Shown: positions 1 through 11,246, numbered from the stretch's first letter. The stretch: DNA of 33,461 nucleotides from Nannochloropsis salina CCMP1776 (GCA_004565275.1 SDOX01000113.1:971-34431), one strand, 5' to 3'. Notes: a model not told the origin generated them from the sequence alone. Program-made: numbers and translations.

Positions 1-1839
1 AGGAAGAAGCCCCGCACGCCTGGGGAGGGAGGGAGGGAGGGAGGAGATTATTGAAAGACCTGCAAAAAGACGAAGGGGGCCGAAGGAAGCTTTGGAGACG
101 AGGCGCAGAACCGAAAACAATCCAGCCCTCCCGTTCTCCCCCCCTCCCTCCCTCCCTCCCTCCCTCCCTCCCTACCCAGTGCGTAGTGCCAAGAGGCTCG
201 AGCCAGCACGTGAACTGTCAGCATTTGTGAGAGTGGCTTCCCATCCACCTCTGAGGGAGGGAGGAAAGGAGAGAGGGAGGGAGGGAGGGAGGGAGGACGG
301 GAGGGAGGGAGGGAGGGAGGAAGGAAGGAAGGAAGGGAACGAGGGGCGGTATGCCATGCGGTTGGGGCTCGGTGGTGGAGGAGGGTAAGGGCAGGAAGGG
401 GAGAGGCGGCGAAGGAGGGAAAGGGGAAGGGGGGAGGCAGGCTTACGTTTCGTATTGATCATGAAAGAAGTGTTCAATGCGAAACGCGCGGCCAGGAGCA
501 TGTTGAAGAAGATGACGACGAAGTTGCCGATGCAGAGGCCAAAGCTGGAGGGGGAGGCGGGAGGGAGGGCGGAGGAGGGAGAGGGCGGGAGGGAGGGCGA
601 GGGGGAGGGAGGGAGGTGCTCAATATGACATGGCCATGTCTAAAGAGCGAGCCAAAGCGTGAAGGGAAGGAGGAAAGAAGGACAGGGGGGAGGGAGGGGA
701 GCAAGGAGGGGAGGGAGGGAGGCACAGGAGAGACAGAGAAGGAGCGTGGAAGGGAGGGAGGGAGGGAGGGAGGGAGGGAGGAAGGGAGGGAGGAAGGGAG
801 GGAGGAAGGGAGGGAGGAAGGGAGGGAGGAAGGGAGGGAGGGAGGGAGGGGAAAAGGTACCGAATCACGCGTAAATGCGCCTCGAACGAATTACATTCCG
901 GCCCATCTTCAGGGCGACAGCCCAGGAGGTTCAGGGTGAGGAGGTTGCTCTTGGAGAGCCCGATGAATATGGAGATGAAGGCCATGGCGGCCGTCGCTGA
1001 GGACATGCAGGTTCTGAGGGAGGGAAGGAGGGAGGGGAGGAGGGAGGGGAGGAGGGAGGGGAGGAGGGAGGGGAGGAGGGAGGAGGGGAGGAGGAAGTGG
1101 GGCGTGGCTGGTAAAGCATGGGCGCCTTTTGCGTGATGGGGAGGGAAGGGAAAGTAGCACGCTGGCGAGCGAGGACAGGAATCTGACAAGTGGAAGGAAG
1201 GGACGGAGGGAGGGAGACAGGGAGGAAAGGAGGGAGGGAGGGAGGGAGGGAGACAGGGAGGAAAGGAGGGAGGACCTGATCATGTCCCTGAGGGTCTGCA
1301 CGACCATATTCTTGCGCCCATGGTTCTCCAGAACCCAGCGAGTCCTCTGTTGGTGCATAAGTATTTAAATATATAAGGGCATAAATCTATATAGATGAGG
1401 ATTGTCAGAGCCGTGCCAGGGCGGAGGTGGAACGCCGCCTCCCCCCCCAGCGGCCCTACGTTTTTGGCCCCAGACGAGCTTGTGCTAAATACTGACGAAC
1501 CAGGGATGACAATAGTCACGAACCAGGTGTGATAAATACTAACGAACCAGGTGCTGATGAGTACTTACAATGCCGACAAACAAGGTGCGCAGGTTATGCA
1601 CGCTCTGAAGGTCCACCCGCGCGTGCGGGTCGGCCCATGCCGTGGGGGTGAGCCATAGCTAGGAAGGACGCAGAAAAATGGCCAAGGGAGGAAAGATGGA
1701 TGAGCGTGGAGAAGAAAGGGGTGCACGTCGGTGCGCACTCCCCGTCCGTTACCTTGAAGTACCGTGCATGCACCAGGAATATCGTGAGGAAGGAAATCAC
1801 GGGGACGAAAATCTGCTCCCATTTGAGCAAGGCACCCAT
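1..1839 (-). CDS. DUF599-like multi-pass membrane protein, 3' end missing
   Basis: A spliced gene on the minus strand. Exons read in order are 1866-1753 (start taken at the ATG at 1839), 1658-1569, 1346-1276, 1013-861, 544-447, 250-176 and 19-1; the gene continues past the left edge. All junctions are GT-AG and the phases close exactly. Segments seen are a first membrane helix (KWEQIFVPVISFLTIFLVHA), RTRWVLENHGRKNMVVQTLRDMI, a second helix (MAFISIFIGL), a third (NFVVIFFNMLLAARFALNTS) and ASWHYALG-VRGFFL. The order W-...-N-x-x-VQTLR-x-x-I, then small and hydrophobic residues, then R-x-L/ALNxxF, then ALGVR, is the pattern of the DUF599 family, whose biochemical role is not established. The true start is uncertain: the first exon is open back to an AG at 1867, and an upstream exon ending at 1958 would also splice in phase. 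The intron between 20 and 175 has a G-rich start and a C/T-rich end. Confidence 0.7.
748..851. repeat. (GGGA)n/(GGGAGGAA)n purine tract in an intron
   Basis: About 100 bases of GGGA and GGAA units on the plus strand, inside the DUF599 gene intron between exons ending at 861 and starting at 544. On the transcript strand it is a pyrimidine tract. Similar shorter tracts lie at about 137-172, 254-335, 1016-1095 and 1203-1273, all intronic. Confidence 0.9.
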
Positions 1840-1866
1840 CTTGTCTCCCCACTGCTGCTGCACCGT

Positions 1867-3369
1867 CTACACTCCGCTCGAGTCTCCTTTGATGGGGAAA
1901 AAAAACTTCTCCCCTCGACTCCGGTAGCCTTTTTGAGCGAGTGGGACGATTTGCTACCTGAATCAGGACATCCACTCCCCTTGAAAGCACCCTGATACCT
2001 CTTGTATAGGTGTCACCCTGTGTTTGTGTATAAAGACACGGAACATACGCGTGAATGCCCGGGACGCCAGCTTTTGGACATGACAGACGGCATACGCTGT
2101 GGCTACACTGCTGGGAAACGCTCCATTCAACAGCAAACAAAAATGAGAATGAGCAGTCCGGCGCAAAATACTGGCCTCGATTGACCAGCAGTCAAAGATA
2201 AAGAAAGACTGTCGCATGGTAGGTAGCTGAAACGCTTCGTATTCTCATGGCGTTATACTTTGTTTAAGAATTTTGCCCCTGCCCGTCGTTGCTGATGTGA
2301 TACCATGTTATCCAAGAAATGAGCGACGCTCTCTTTCCTCCTTGTCATATGTCGCGTCTGCAGGTCTTCACTCATCTTATGATAACCCACAATACACCCA
2401 TTTAACGTTTGATTGTTTTGTAAATGACAATACTTTTTTGGTAGAATTGATTATTTTTGGTTTGGACTTCTTTTTGGTCGGCACAAATAGTTTGTGATGG
2501 TCCAGCGTCACATGCCAGGCATCACCCAGACTAAAGCCATGCGGCATCGTCATAAATTGAACACGAGTCCGACAAAAAAACTTTCACATATTAATTTCTC
2601 AAATTTTTCATAGAGACATTACACTCTAAGTGTCTCCTCAACGCTTGATAACCTTGCCGTATCATAGTATTATCCATGTTGTGAATACTCACAAAAAAGT
2701 GCGCGAAACAAAAACTTTTTTATCGTCCTTAAAAGGAGTCATTCCTGTAAGACATCCGGAAAATACACCTGAGAGTCGCACAATCTCAGCGAAATACCCA
2801 CAAGCGACCCATATTACTTATCTGGCTGCTTCATGACAAAATTACGTGTCAAAACGCCGACCCAAATTCCAAAGGAAGAGTTGTTGAGAGCTAGAAATTC
2901 AAACTACGGCATCCTCTTGAAGGGAGTGATCGCACTCCCTCATATTTTTTCTCCGCTTTTGCTTATGCACCCGGGCATCGATCTGTCCCGTACTTTAACC
3001 GGGCTACATTTCGCATGTTGTTCAAAGGATGTCGTCGACAACCGCACCATGTTGGGGCGGAGGAAACCATGGCGCCAAGCAATTTGCCTTGTCACCCGTC
3101 CTGGCAGAAAGGGGGAGGGGTCAGCTCGGGACTTGTTGTTTTTTTGGGTCGCCTGGAAGTATTTCCCCCTGAAATTCAACACTTATCTCTATACCATTTG
3201 ATGATGTCACAAAAGCACACAGGAGGACACAAACGTGAAGGAAACGATTTGAGCTGAGTGAGCCCAATCGGCAACCTTCCCGACTGTCAACCCGAGCATC
3301 AAACATTCCCACTCAAGCCTCCAGCATCAAACCGCTGGCATTTCTTCGAAGTACGTTTATTAGAAAGAA
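1867..3369. other. AT-richer intergenic region, no convincing gene
   Basis: Between the DUF599 gene (minus) and the next plus-strand gene, so it holds two divergent promoters. The part at 2200-3250 is clearly less GC-rich than the genes and has no GGGA tracts. Open frames here are below about 125 codons, mostly lack ATG starts and show no recognisable domain. A possible 5' exon of the DUF599 gene may end at 1958 (CAG|gtagca on the minus strand). Confidence 0.6.
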
Positions 3370-4663
3370 ATGAGCTTCCGATGGGATTCCTTGCGGGCGC
3401 ACACGGGTTGTTTGAAACTCTTCGATTTGGACGACCTGGCCGTCCGAGCCAGTCGGCTCCAATTACGGCACGAGCAGAGGCAAGAGCAACAACAACAAGC
3501 CGCGTCCGATCACCCACGTGCCTATCACTTCAAACGTGTCACTCCCTCCATGCTCACCGCCCGGAGAAACGCGATCCAGGCGGCGATGGCGGCGGCGGCA
3601 GCTCCTCCCGGGCCCCCTCCCCCCCCCGCAGCCCTTCGCCCGTCTGTTGTCACTGAATCTGCAATGGCCGCCGGGTACGATACTGTAAGCATGGAAGGTT
3701 CCAGAAGGGATCGCGCATGGTTTCCAGGGCAAGGACGTACCCTGGTGGGGGAGAACGGTCTGGTGGTTTTCGTGCAGGAGGACGCGAAGATCAGCGTAAT
3801 GCGAGATCGGAGGCAGAAGGAGGATTTGCAACAGGTGGGTGATGAGCATGGACGGAAGGTTAAGGTTGTCACCCTGTGCGTTTGCTTTTCTTCCCCTCAC
3901 TTTTGTTTCAAGGGCCGCCAGAGTTTTTCCTTACCACTTGTCGCCCTTCTCTCGCGCCCCACCCCTCCCTCAGGCCTTCCCCACAGCCGACCTGACCCTG
4001 GTGGATACAGTGTGGGCACAAGCGCGTGCCAATTTCGCGGCGGCTTGTACGATCATGACCTCGTTGCGAAATAACGGGCATCATACCCGGAAGGAAGGCG
4101 AGGGGGAGGGAGAGGGCGAGGGAGCGGAAAGTGGTGGTCTGCGCATGGAAGACCCGCGCGTGTGGCCGTCGGTGGAGGAGGTTTGGGGGGAGGGCGGGAA
4201 GGAAGGAGGGACTGAGATAGGGTGGGAGCACGTGCTCTTATCGACGCGGGGAGAGCAGTGGGTGCTTTTGGGGGAAGGGGAGGCGGAGGAGGAGGACGAG
4301 GGGGAGGACGAGGGGGAGGAGGAATCGATGACGTATCGGTCTGTGTTGATGAGTAACTTGATGGAAATGGAGGGAGGAGAGGAGTGGCCAGCCGCCCCTC
4401 CGCGACGGACATTCCCGTCGCTCTCGTCCCTGGGGACCAGGAAGAAAGTGAGGAGGAGGGAGGAGGACGTGATGGGAGGCGAGGAGGGTGGATTTTTGGA
4501 AGAATACGAGCTGCAGAAAGCGGTCGGTGTGCGGACGCGAAGGAGCATGGGACGGAAGCGATTGACAGAGACCGGGAAGAGGAGGATGGCGGCGAAACTA
4601 CAGGCACGGCGGGCACCTCGAGCAGCAGGAGAAGAAGGGGAGGATGGGGTGGAGGTGTGGTGA
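3370..4663 (+). CDS. Unrecognised protein, N-terminal basic region and acidic low-complexity middle
   Basis: Two exons, 3370-3834 and 3974-4663, joined in phase 0 (CAACAG|gtgggt ... cctcag|GCC) to give 384 residues. The ATG at 3370 is the first in frame and begins MSFRWDSLRAHTGC. Residues 1-60 contain a Gln/Arg-rich helix-like stretch, followed by an Ala/Pro run and then a more ordered block (GQGRTLVGENGLVVFVQED, roughly 120-140). After the junction ADLTLVDTVWAQARANFAAA looks helical. The rest is Glu/Gly-rich and ends in an Arg/Lys-rich tail (TRKKVRRREEDV, RRSMGRKRL). No signal peptide or membrane segment is seen. The acidic-then-basic layout could suit a nuclear or nucleic-acid-associated protein, but that is a guess. 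The family is not recognised. Reading-frame openness across a phase-correct intron is the main support. Confidence 0.6.
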
Positions 4664-5584
4664 AAGAAAGGGGAGAGGAATGGGTCGCGTCCGTCCCAAA
4701 TCTGACATGCAAGGAGCGTGGATGGCAGTAATGGGGTCAAACGGCTTGTACACGAACTCGACGCGTGCACCGAGGGGGGAAGGATGGGGTAGGAAGTCTA
4801 TGACAGATATGACGTCTGGCTCAAGAATAGCCACAAACGAGGTGAGAGAGAGAAATGTGTAGTGCATCAAGACGTCTAAAGATTGTCGAGATTAGGTCAG
4901 GACAGGGGATCCTTGTGAATCGAGGTTTCGGAAGGTTTGCTGCCTTTTATAAATAGCTGGTGCCTTGTTTATAGTGTCAAATTATTGTGAGAAATTTTTG
5001 TCGAGGGGGGATGGAATAAATCGGGAAAACAGGAACTTCCGTCTGAGTTCTGTAACGCGCCCCAGAGGTCGTGGGAGAGGAGAAAAATTGGCAAAAAAGA
5101 AAACCCTTGTACAAAGTCACCACACCCAATGAGCAAGGACTTAATTTCCACGTGTGTCATGGACTTTTTCGACATTGTAAGGCACTTATAATGCGACATA
5201 GGCAAGCCAGAGGCGCCAGCCACGCGCCCCGGGAGACGAACCTCCTCCCCATCTCTGCATGTCTCAATAAAACTTTTAGCCACGAGCCCCTGCATACAGG
5301 GATAATCGGCCTGAAAAGCTCGTACAAGAAAGTTCTTTGCATCCCGTAGATCAACACGTCGTATTCCTCTTGCTTGGTGATGTTTTGTCATGGACTCAGT
5401 CGTCCCCATTCATATCAAGCAGAAGAGTTCCGCTTCAACGTTCCATCTCAGCTCAGGGCACGCGCATAGAAGTCTGTACGACACGTAATTCATGTTCAAT
5501 TCATGTCTTTCCCACTCATGCAGGAAGAAGAAAGACTGCACGGCCTGTCCAAGCTTACTCCGGTCAGGAGCATTGCGAAAGACG
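4664..5584. other. Intergenic region with one weak minus-strand reading frame
   Basis: About 920 bases between two plus-strand genes. A minus-strand ATG frame runs from 5409 to 4969 (146 codons, starting MGTTESMTKHHQARG); it has no recognised domain and no clear splice partners, so it is recorded only as a possibility (about 0.2). The stretch before 5585 has a pyrimidine-rich run ending in CATGCAG at 5516-5522, which could be the acceptor of a 5'-UTR intron of the next gene. Confidence 0.4.
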
Positions 5585-6700
5585 ATGGCGTTGCCCTCCT
5601 TTTTGGTCTGCCAGGTGGCCTTCACCATGTTGCTGGCATCCATGGCCCCGACCACGGCCTACCGTCCTCCCGCACCCCAAAAAAGCACGTCCTTCCTGCG
5701 GTCACGAGCATCATACCTGCAGCATTCCTGGGGGCAAGCCCTTCTTGTCGGTGGGGTGGGTGTAGCCGCCCCTACTCTGTTAGGCCTCCCAAAACCCTCG
5801 GCAGCCTTGGTCGACATCGGTCTGCGCAAGCAATACGTGGACCCCACGGAGCTTTGGCAGGTGGAATATCCCGTTGGATGGTATGTGTCCCGACGGGATC
5901 CCTCGCCTCAGAACGAGGCGCCCGCCGGTCTGATGAAAGCCAGTTCGACCGTATTGGTGGTGGCAGACTACTCCACTGGCGCCACTGCCAGCGTCGTCAA
6001 GACCAACCTTGCATCCTTGGTCAAAGAAGGGATGGGATGGGGCACGCTCATGCCGCAGTTCGGAGGGTTGGGGACCGTCGAGAAATTTGAGGATATTTTG
6101 GAGGGAAGGGGGGTGGCCACGCTGTTGATGAGGGACAGGGACGGGCAGTTGAAGGCCTCAGCGATGGCCCCGCCTCAAATGAACCGTGCGTTGGACACGG
6201 ACATGAGCGTGAACGACGGATTTTTGTCGCGCCTGACGGCGTGCTCGCCAGAAGGTGGGGTCATGGAGTTCGAAGTGAGGACGCCAGTGAACAGAATACC
6301 CGGCTCGGCGGGGGCAGCGATGAGGGGAGGGGCCGGGGGAGGGACCGGGGGAGGGGCCGGGGGAGGGACCGGGGGAGGGACCGGGGGAGGTAGGAGCCCG
6401 ACACGGGGACGTCCTCTGAAGGAGGTGTCGGACGTGTGGAGTGCGATTGAGGACGCGAGTCCCATCGAGCGGCGGGCCTCGCCGTCCAGTGAGAGCGTGA
6501 GCACGACCCGCAAACCGTCCCCGCCCACATTGATCAGGCAGCAGGCGGATGTGAGGCTGAGTAAAGCCAAGGCATATTTAAGGGCGGATGGAAGTGTCTT
6601 GACAGCTTGGGTCTCGGCGAATAGAAGCAGCTGGGAGGATCCGGATGCCTCCGCACGTTTGGATGCGATCTTGGCCTCGTTTGACGTGGCTCCTCGGTAG
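5585..6700 (+). CDS. PsbP/Mog1-fold-like plastid (probably thylakoid lumen) protein
   Basis: An intronless frame of 371 residues from the ATG at 5585 (MALPSFLVCQ). An upstream in-frame ATG at 5492 would put a basic, Cys-rich stretch before the signal peptide, so the inner start is preferred. Residues 1-25 form a signal peptide (hydrophobic core VAFTMLLASMAPTTA), followed by a Ser/Arg-rich transit-like stretch. A second hydrophobic segment (LLVGGVGVAAPTLLGL) ends in PSAA, fitting lumenal export. From about residue 80 the pattern WQVEYPVGW and later NRSSWEDPDA...LDAILASFDV resembles the first and last strands and helix of PsbP-domain proteins, which act around photosystem II or as lumenal assembly factors. 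The domain is interrupted by a Gly-rich and Ser/Pro-rich insert of about 100 residues. PsbP family membership is inferred from weak pattern similarity. Confidence 0.55.
   Translation: MALPSFLVCQVAFTMLLASMAPTTAYRPPAPQKSTSFLRSRASYLQHSWGQALLVGGVGVAAPTLLGLPKPSAALVDIGLRKQYVDPTELWQVEYPVGWYVSRRDPSPQNEAPAGLMKASSTVLVVADYSTGATASVVKTNLASLVKEGMGWGTLMPQFGGLGTVEKFEDILEGRGVATLLMRDRDGQLKASAMAPPQMNRALDTDMSVNDGFLSRLTACSPEGGVMEFEVRTPVNRIPGSAGAAMRGGAGGGTGGGAGGGTGGGTGGGRSPTRGRPLKEVSDVWSAIEDASPIERRASPSSESVSTTRKPSPPTLIRQQADVRLSKAKAYLRADGSVLTAWVSANRSSWEDPDASARLDAILASFDVAPR
6327..6391 (+). repeat. In-frame 12-base minisatellite coding for a Gly-rich linker
   Basis: Five and a half tandem units of the form GGAGGGRCCGGG inside the first PsbP-like gene. 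Because the unit is a multiple of three, the protein gains a GGAGGGTG-type linker without frame disruption. The core GGAGGG is the same kind of sequence as the intronic purine tracts. Confidence 0.9.
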
Positions 6701-7765
6701 GCGTGACGATTTATGGCGTGATGGAGCAGGCAAGAGCGGTAGCTGTAATCTAAATACGTAATGGACGCTGGCCCATGAAAAGAAACATTTTGATGCATGA
6801 TTGAGAAGAACCAGGGGAAAAGACGGCGGGACGCATGTCGATGCGATGGAACGAAACGCTGTTTCCAAATGACCTAGACTAGGTCTCTCTTTGTCTTCTG
6901 AAGGGTGGTCCGGCCGCGGCATGGTTCCCTCTGTCTTCGATGAGAGCACGTTTCCGAATGAAGCTCACTTCCGCAATTCTTTGGGTCACTTGGGTCTTTC
7001 ATCGGGTGGTGTTTCGCGATTCTTTTGCATGACGTGCATCATTCGAGAGATAAGAATAAATCCTTAGAAATGGTGCGTCGGCGATTACGTAATTGGTAAT
7101 ATATATAGACTTCTGGACCGTTGTTTTTTAAAAAGGTGCGCTCAAGTGTACAAAGGCAATGCTTCGATACAGCTGATATATGAGTAGCAAGAAATGCTCA
7201 TATGTTGGGGAATTTTATTTTGAAGGAGACTTTCGGCCACACGCGCATTCAAACTTGCCTCGAAGCTCTCGTGAAGTGTGTCGTCAACTTGTCCACTATA
7301 CATCGAAAAACTCATCATAAAACCTTAACCTCTCTTATCAACCTTGAGTCGCGCACTCTCCCTTTTAGACGTGTATGTTTTATACCTTTGGACCCTATGG
7401 ATGAAAGTCCAAAGTATGGTACATTTTAAAGGTATTTCTGACATAATATCACCACGAAGCATCGGCTCAATTCAAATTGATCGTCAACGGCTTTTCGACC
7501 GTTGAGCTTGAGGAGGCATCTCATTCACGGCTGGTATACATGTATCATGCACATACGCATATTTTTTTAGCGTAATATTGAATTTTGATTCACATTTATG
7601 ATATAAAACTGCATGAAATTTTGTCTCGTGGTTGTCAATTGAAGATTCGTGTCGAATTTCTCAGGGACATCTGCGTGTAGAATCCGTATCATTTTATGCT
7701 CATGTACTGTTTTACAAGTTTCATGATGTTATCTTCTTCATTTTTCCCACGAACATATTAAGACT
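6701..7765. other. AT-richer intergenic region
   Basis: About 1.06 kb between two plus-strand genes: the 3' flank of the PsbP-like gene and the promoter of the lipase gene. Base composition falls well below that of the exons, and there are several A/T runs (for example 7555-7575). A 75-codon frame at 7202-7429 has an ATG but no recognisable features and is treated as chance. Confidence 0.6.
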
Positions 7766-10700
7766 ATGTCAGGGCAAATACGAAGTCCATACTCAGGGAC
7801 TCTGTGGAGAATTTTGCTCCTGGTGATGTTGGCCCTGCGTGCAAGCTTCGTCATGGCAGCTAATGACATAAGTGATACGAGCCTTTCCGGGCAAAAGGTA
7901 GAAGTGTCAAAGAGGATATCAGAAGGAAACATGCATCCGCATGAACAACAGGAGGAAAATATGAAGCGCCTGTCCCCAGGGGAATCGGAAACAGGGCCGT
8001 TTAGCGATCATGTCCCAAGCCAAAATGTAGCGTCGTCCACGCTTACAGCCCACGATCCAAACTTCTTAGAAACTTCCGGTCGTCTGGATGGTAATTCACA
8101 ACGACTACGAACAAATTCGGCCTCACGAACAATTGGAAATTCGAGAGATGCAGCGTCCCGCGACGATCCATCTCCCGTTTCTGCGCCGAGACCGACCTCC
8201 GGGGGGCATCTTCCGCGGCAACTCCCTTGGGAATCAGAGGCCTGGCAACGAGACTTAGACGAACTTGAGACCCTCTTAGACATGGACATCGCCATGGAAG
8301 GAGGCAGCAAGGATGCAGGAGGCTCCTCGCTCTCCGCCGGGATCGGTAGCGACGGGCAGGTGGTCGGTATGAGCAGCATGAGCCGTGCGATGAATTTCTT
8401 CTCCCCGTCACCGGACCCGGACTGGCCTTTCTGCTCCCCCGCCGGTCTGCTTTACGAATCTGGACTGGTGTGCCCCGTCATGCAGGTCTCGGCGATGATT
8501 CTGATGCGGAGTCCTCCCGATTTTGAGAAGTTGACCAGCGAGCATCATTGCCCCAATCCGGAGGGTGCGCTGCCCATGGAGCTGGAAGCATTGAATGGAA
8601 ATGATGGGCAAGGCTCGATGCCGATGATGATACCACCCGAGCTGGTACAGAAAGAAAGGCCGACTTACGGTTGGTATTTAACCCATATTTACAACATGTA
8701 CGTTCCGTTTGGAAACGTGTGTTCAGGGACGGGGCTTTTCCTAATGGAGGGAGTGGGATGTCTGTTCCTCGGTGCCTCTAGGGTTGCCGTTGTTCAACTC
8801 TCTGGATATCAACGTGCATGCAGTCGATGCAACAACTGCATTCACATTTAAGCCTTTATTGTGTAATGCCTCGGACTTTCTAACCCTTCCTTACTTCCTT
8901 ATCTTTATCCCTCCCATCCTTCGTTCCGCGTTCTGTCTCCCCGATTTGTCTCCCTTCCTCCCTTCCTCCCCCACCCGCCGTCCAAACATGGCATATATAT
9001 ATATATATATATATAAGGTATGCGTACGCTTTCTCCTACGCAGACGACCTGCTGACCATGGACACAGACGGGGACCACCACACCCTCCGCCCCCTGATAC
9101 CGCACAAGTGGGGGAACCAGAACGTCTACTTCCTGGAGGACCCGGGGGGGTGGAAGTGGCCCATCGGCCAGTCCTTCACCCGGGGTCAACGGATGGTGGT
9201 CATCTTCCGAGGGACCATGTTCCCTGGGGGCTGGGAAACGGATTTTCAAACCAGCTACGCCGCTGCGGCGGCCACGGCGCGGCGGGGGCTTCCAGGGAGG
9301 GTCCATTACGGTCAGTGTGGGTGGGCGAGGGGAGGAAGAGGGAAGGGGGGGGGGACAGCAAGCTGTGAAAGGAAAAGAGGAGCGGCGAATCCTTGGCCCC
9401 GACTGGGGTGGTGCGGGGCTCTTAGACTGCTTCCATGCGTATGAACCGCGAGTTTTTGTCAATCTCGTAGGTTTATTTAAGGGTTTCAAGGGGCATCACT
9501 GGCCATGCATCTTATGCTGGTCGTGGGGCCCTTAATCTGTCTGCTGTTGTGTTTTGTCCTCCCGCTTCTTTCTCCTGTTACTCCCACCCTGTCCCCATCC
9601 CTTCCTCCTCACTTTCCCCTTGCTTTACGCTCCTGTTCCTGCCCACCAATCCAACTCCCCCCTTTGTCGCTCCAGGCTTCTTCAATTTCGCCGAGCAGTT
9701 TTTTGAAGAGTTTGAGAAAGAGGTGTCCTTGCACGGAATCAAAACAATTACCTTCGCTGGGCACAGGTAGGCTGGAAGGATCGGAACGGCTGGAGGCTAA
9801 GGCTTCCCCGGCATTATGAATTCATGCCTCTCGGTGGACCATCCATGCTCCTTCCCTCCCTCTCTCCTTCGATCCCTCCCTCCCTCCCTCCCTCCCTCCT
9901 TGGATCCTTCCCTCCCTCCCTCCTTGGATCCTTCCCTCCCTCCCTTTCTCCCCAGCCTGGGCGGGGCCATTTCACAGGTGGCTGCCGCTTTCCTTGTCAA
10001 GCATCATCGACATTTAAAGATCGATTGCGTGACCTTCGGGTACGCCATTTCCATACTTTCCTACCGCCCTCCCTCCCTCCCTCCCTCCCTCCCTCCCTCC
10101 CTCCCTCCCTCCCACCCTTTCGTCCTTCCCTCACTCTCATTTCTACCCTGTGCATCGCCCCGGCATCTCTCTTCTTGGCGATGCTCTTTTTTTCTCCTTC
10201 GCGCATTCACACTTCTTTTCTACCTTCGGCGCCACAAACACCCCTCCCTCGCTCACGTTTACTTCTTCTACCTCCCTCCCTCCCCGTCTTTTGGCCCTCC
10301 CAGCTCTCCCCAAGTAGGCGATCGCACTTTCACAGACTTCTTAAACGCCAACGTGAACCTTCGACGCGCCGTTTACGTCGGTTCTGGTCAACTGAACGAG
10401 CCGGTCCAGCGAGGCTTGAACTACGGCATGGGTGACGTCATCACACAGGTACCTGCGAACCTGATCACGTCCCGTCTCACGGCCCCCAGTTGCCTTGCGC
10501 GGTATGCCAAAATCCACGGATATTGCTTACTCACTTACTTTTTTTGCTTCTTCTCGCCACCCCCCTGCCTTTTTTCTTGTCTTTCCTCCTTCCTCCCTCC
10601 CTCCCTCCCTCCCTCCCTCCCTCCCTCCCTCCCCAGATGCCCCTGGCTTGCTACAACCTCTCCATTCCCTTCTGTGGAAGCATGAAATTTATCGAAAACC

Positions 10701-11246
10701 CCGACCACCTGGAAAGTTTCCAGTTCGTGATGGCTGCAGGGAACGTCCCATTCTACGCGAGCGACCTTCGGAACACCGAGGGCTGGTTGAGAAAGGTGAG
10801 TGGAGGGGGGCTTGTTCAGGCGAAAACTGCCTGCTGCTGGTTATGTTGCAGGAATGATGCATGAATATGAGCAATGACAGAGGAATATGCATAAACACGC
10901 CTTCCCCCAGGAAAATTATTTCTTCGGAGCCCGGAAATTCCGAGATATACCCGAGGGGACCATGGCCTGCCACATTTGTTCCTACGCCTGCTGGACTTCG
11001 GAGGCGACCGGAGATTCGGACACCCGCTGTTTTTTCCCCGGACAAGGTGTGCAAGAAGCAGGAGCGCTCTGCTCGGTCGATTTCATGGATTCCATGACCG
11101 CCCGTTTTCCCAACTTGGAGGGCTCTCCAGTGGAGGGCGACTTGGTGCATGCAGGGGCCGTGGCCGGACGGGGGGGGGGGATGGGGGAGGCGTCGTCGAT
11201 GTGGGACGGCTTCATGGGACGGGGCGGTCGGCTTCGGAAGACGTGA
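7766..11246 (+). CDS. Secretory class 3 (alpha/beta-hydrolase) lipase
   Basis: Seven exons (7766-8697, 9018-9310, 9676-9766, 9956-10039, 10304-10448, 10637-10795, 10911-11246) close in phase to 679 residues. The start MSGQIRSPYS leads into a signal peptide or anchor (ILLLVMLALRASFVMAA), then about 200 low-complexity residues. The Lipase_3 domain begins near YGWYLTHIYN. MVVIFRGT supplies the oxyanion strand, ITFAGHSLGGAISQ the catalytic Ser, CVTFGSPQVGD the next conserved strand, and NYGMGDVITQMP the likely catalytic Asp. The His is probably in CHICSYACW. The enzyme class hydrolyses acyl esters of glycerolipids; the substrate here is unknown. The Ser codon is split by an intron (AG|C), so unspliced translation reads GHR and looks inactive. 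The first junction (AT|gtacgt ... ataag|G) is the least certain. The C-terminus is Gly-rich. Confidence 0.85.
8993..9016. repeat. (TA)n microsatellite
   Basis: An uninterrupted alternating TA run placed directly upstream of the acceptor of lipase exon 2 (ATAAG|G at 9017/9018). It replaces the pyrimidine tract normally found there, so this acceptor is unusual. Confidence 0.85.
10067..10113 (+). repeat. (CCCT)n tract in lipase intron 4
   Basis: About 11 near-perfect CCCT units between the donor at 10040 and the acceptor before 10304. Lies about 190 bases from the acceptor, so it is not simply its polypyrimidine tract. Confidence 0.9.
10586..10634 (+). repeat. (CCCT)n polypyrimidine tract at the lipase exon 6 acceptor
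   Basis: About 12 CTCC units running straight into CCCCAG, the acceptor of exon 6 at 10637. Here the repeat takes the place of the polypyrimidine tract. Confidence 0.9.

Noticed and set aside
748-851. CRISPR-like or tandem-array element
   Set aside because: The units are 4-8 bases with no unique spacers and the genome is eukaryotic.
92-1189. Long frames rich in Arg-Glu-Gly-Gly or Pro-Pro-Ser-Leu on both strands
   Set aside because: They are translations of GGGA/TCCC arrays, which have no stop codon in several frames; real exons around them have other frames and family similarity.
9766-9770. A lipase relative with the catalytic Ser replaced by Arg (GHR)
   Set aside because: The Arg is the start of an intron read as coding; splicing restores GHSLGG.
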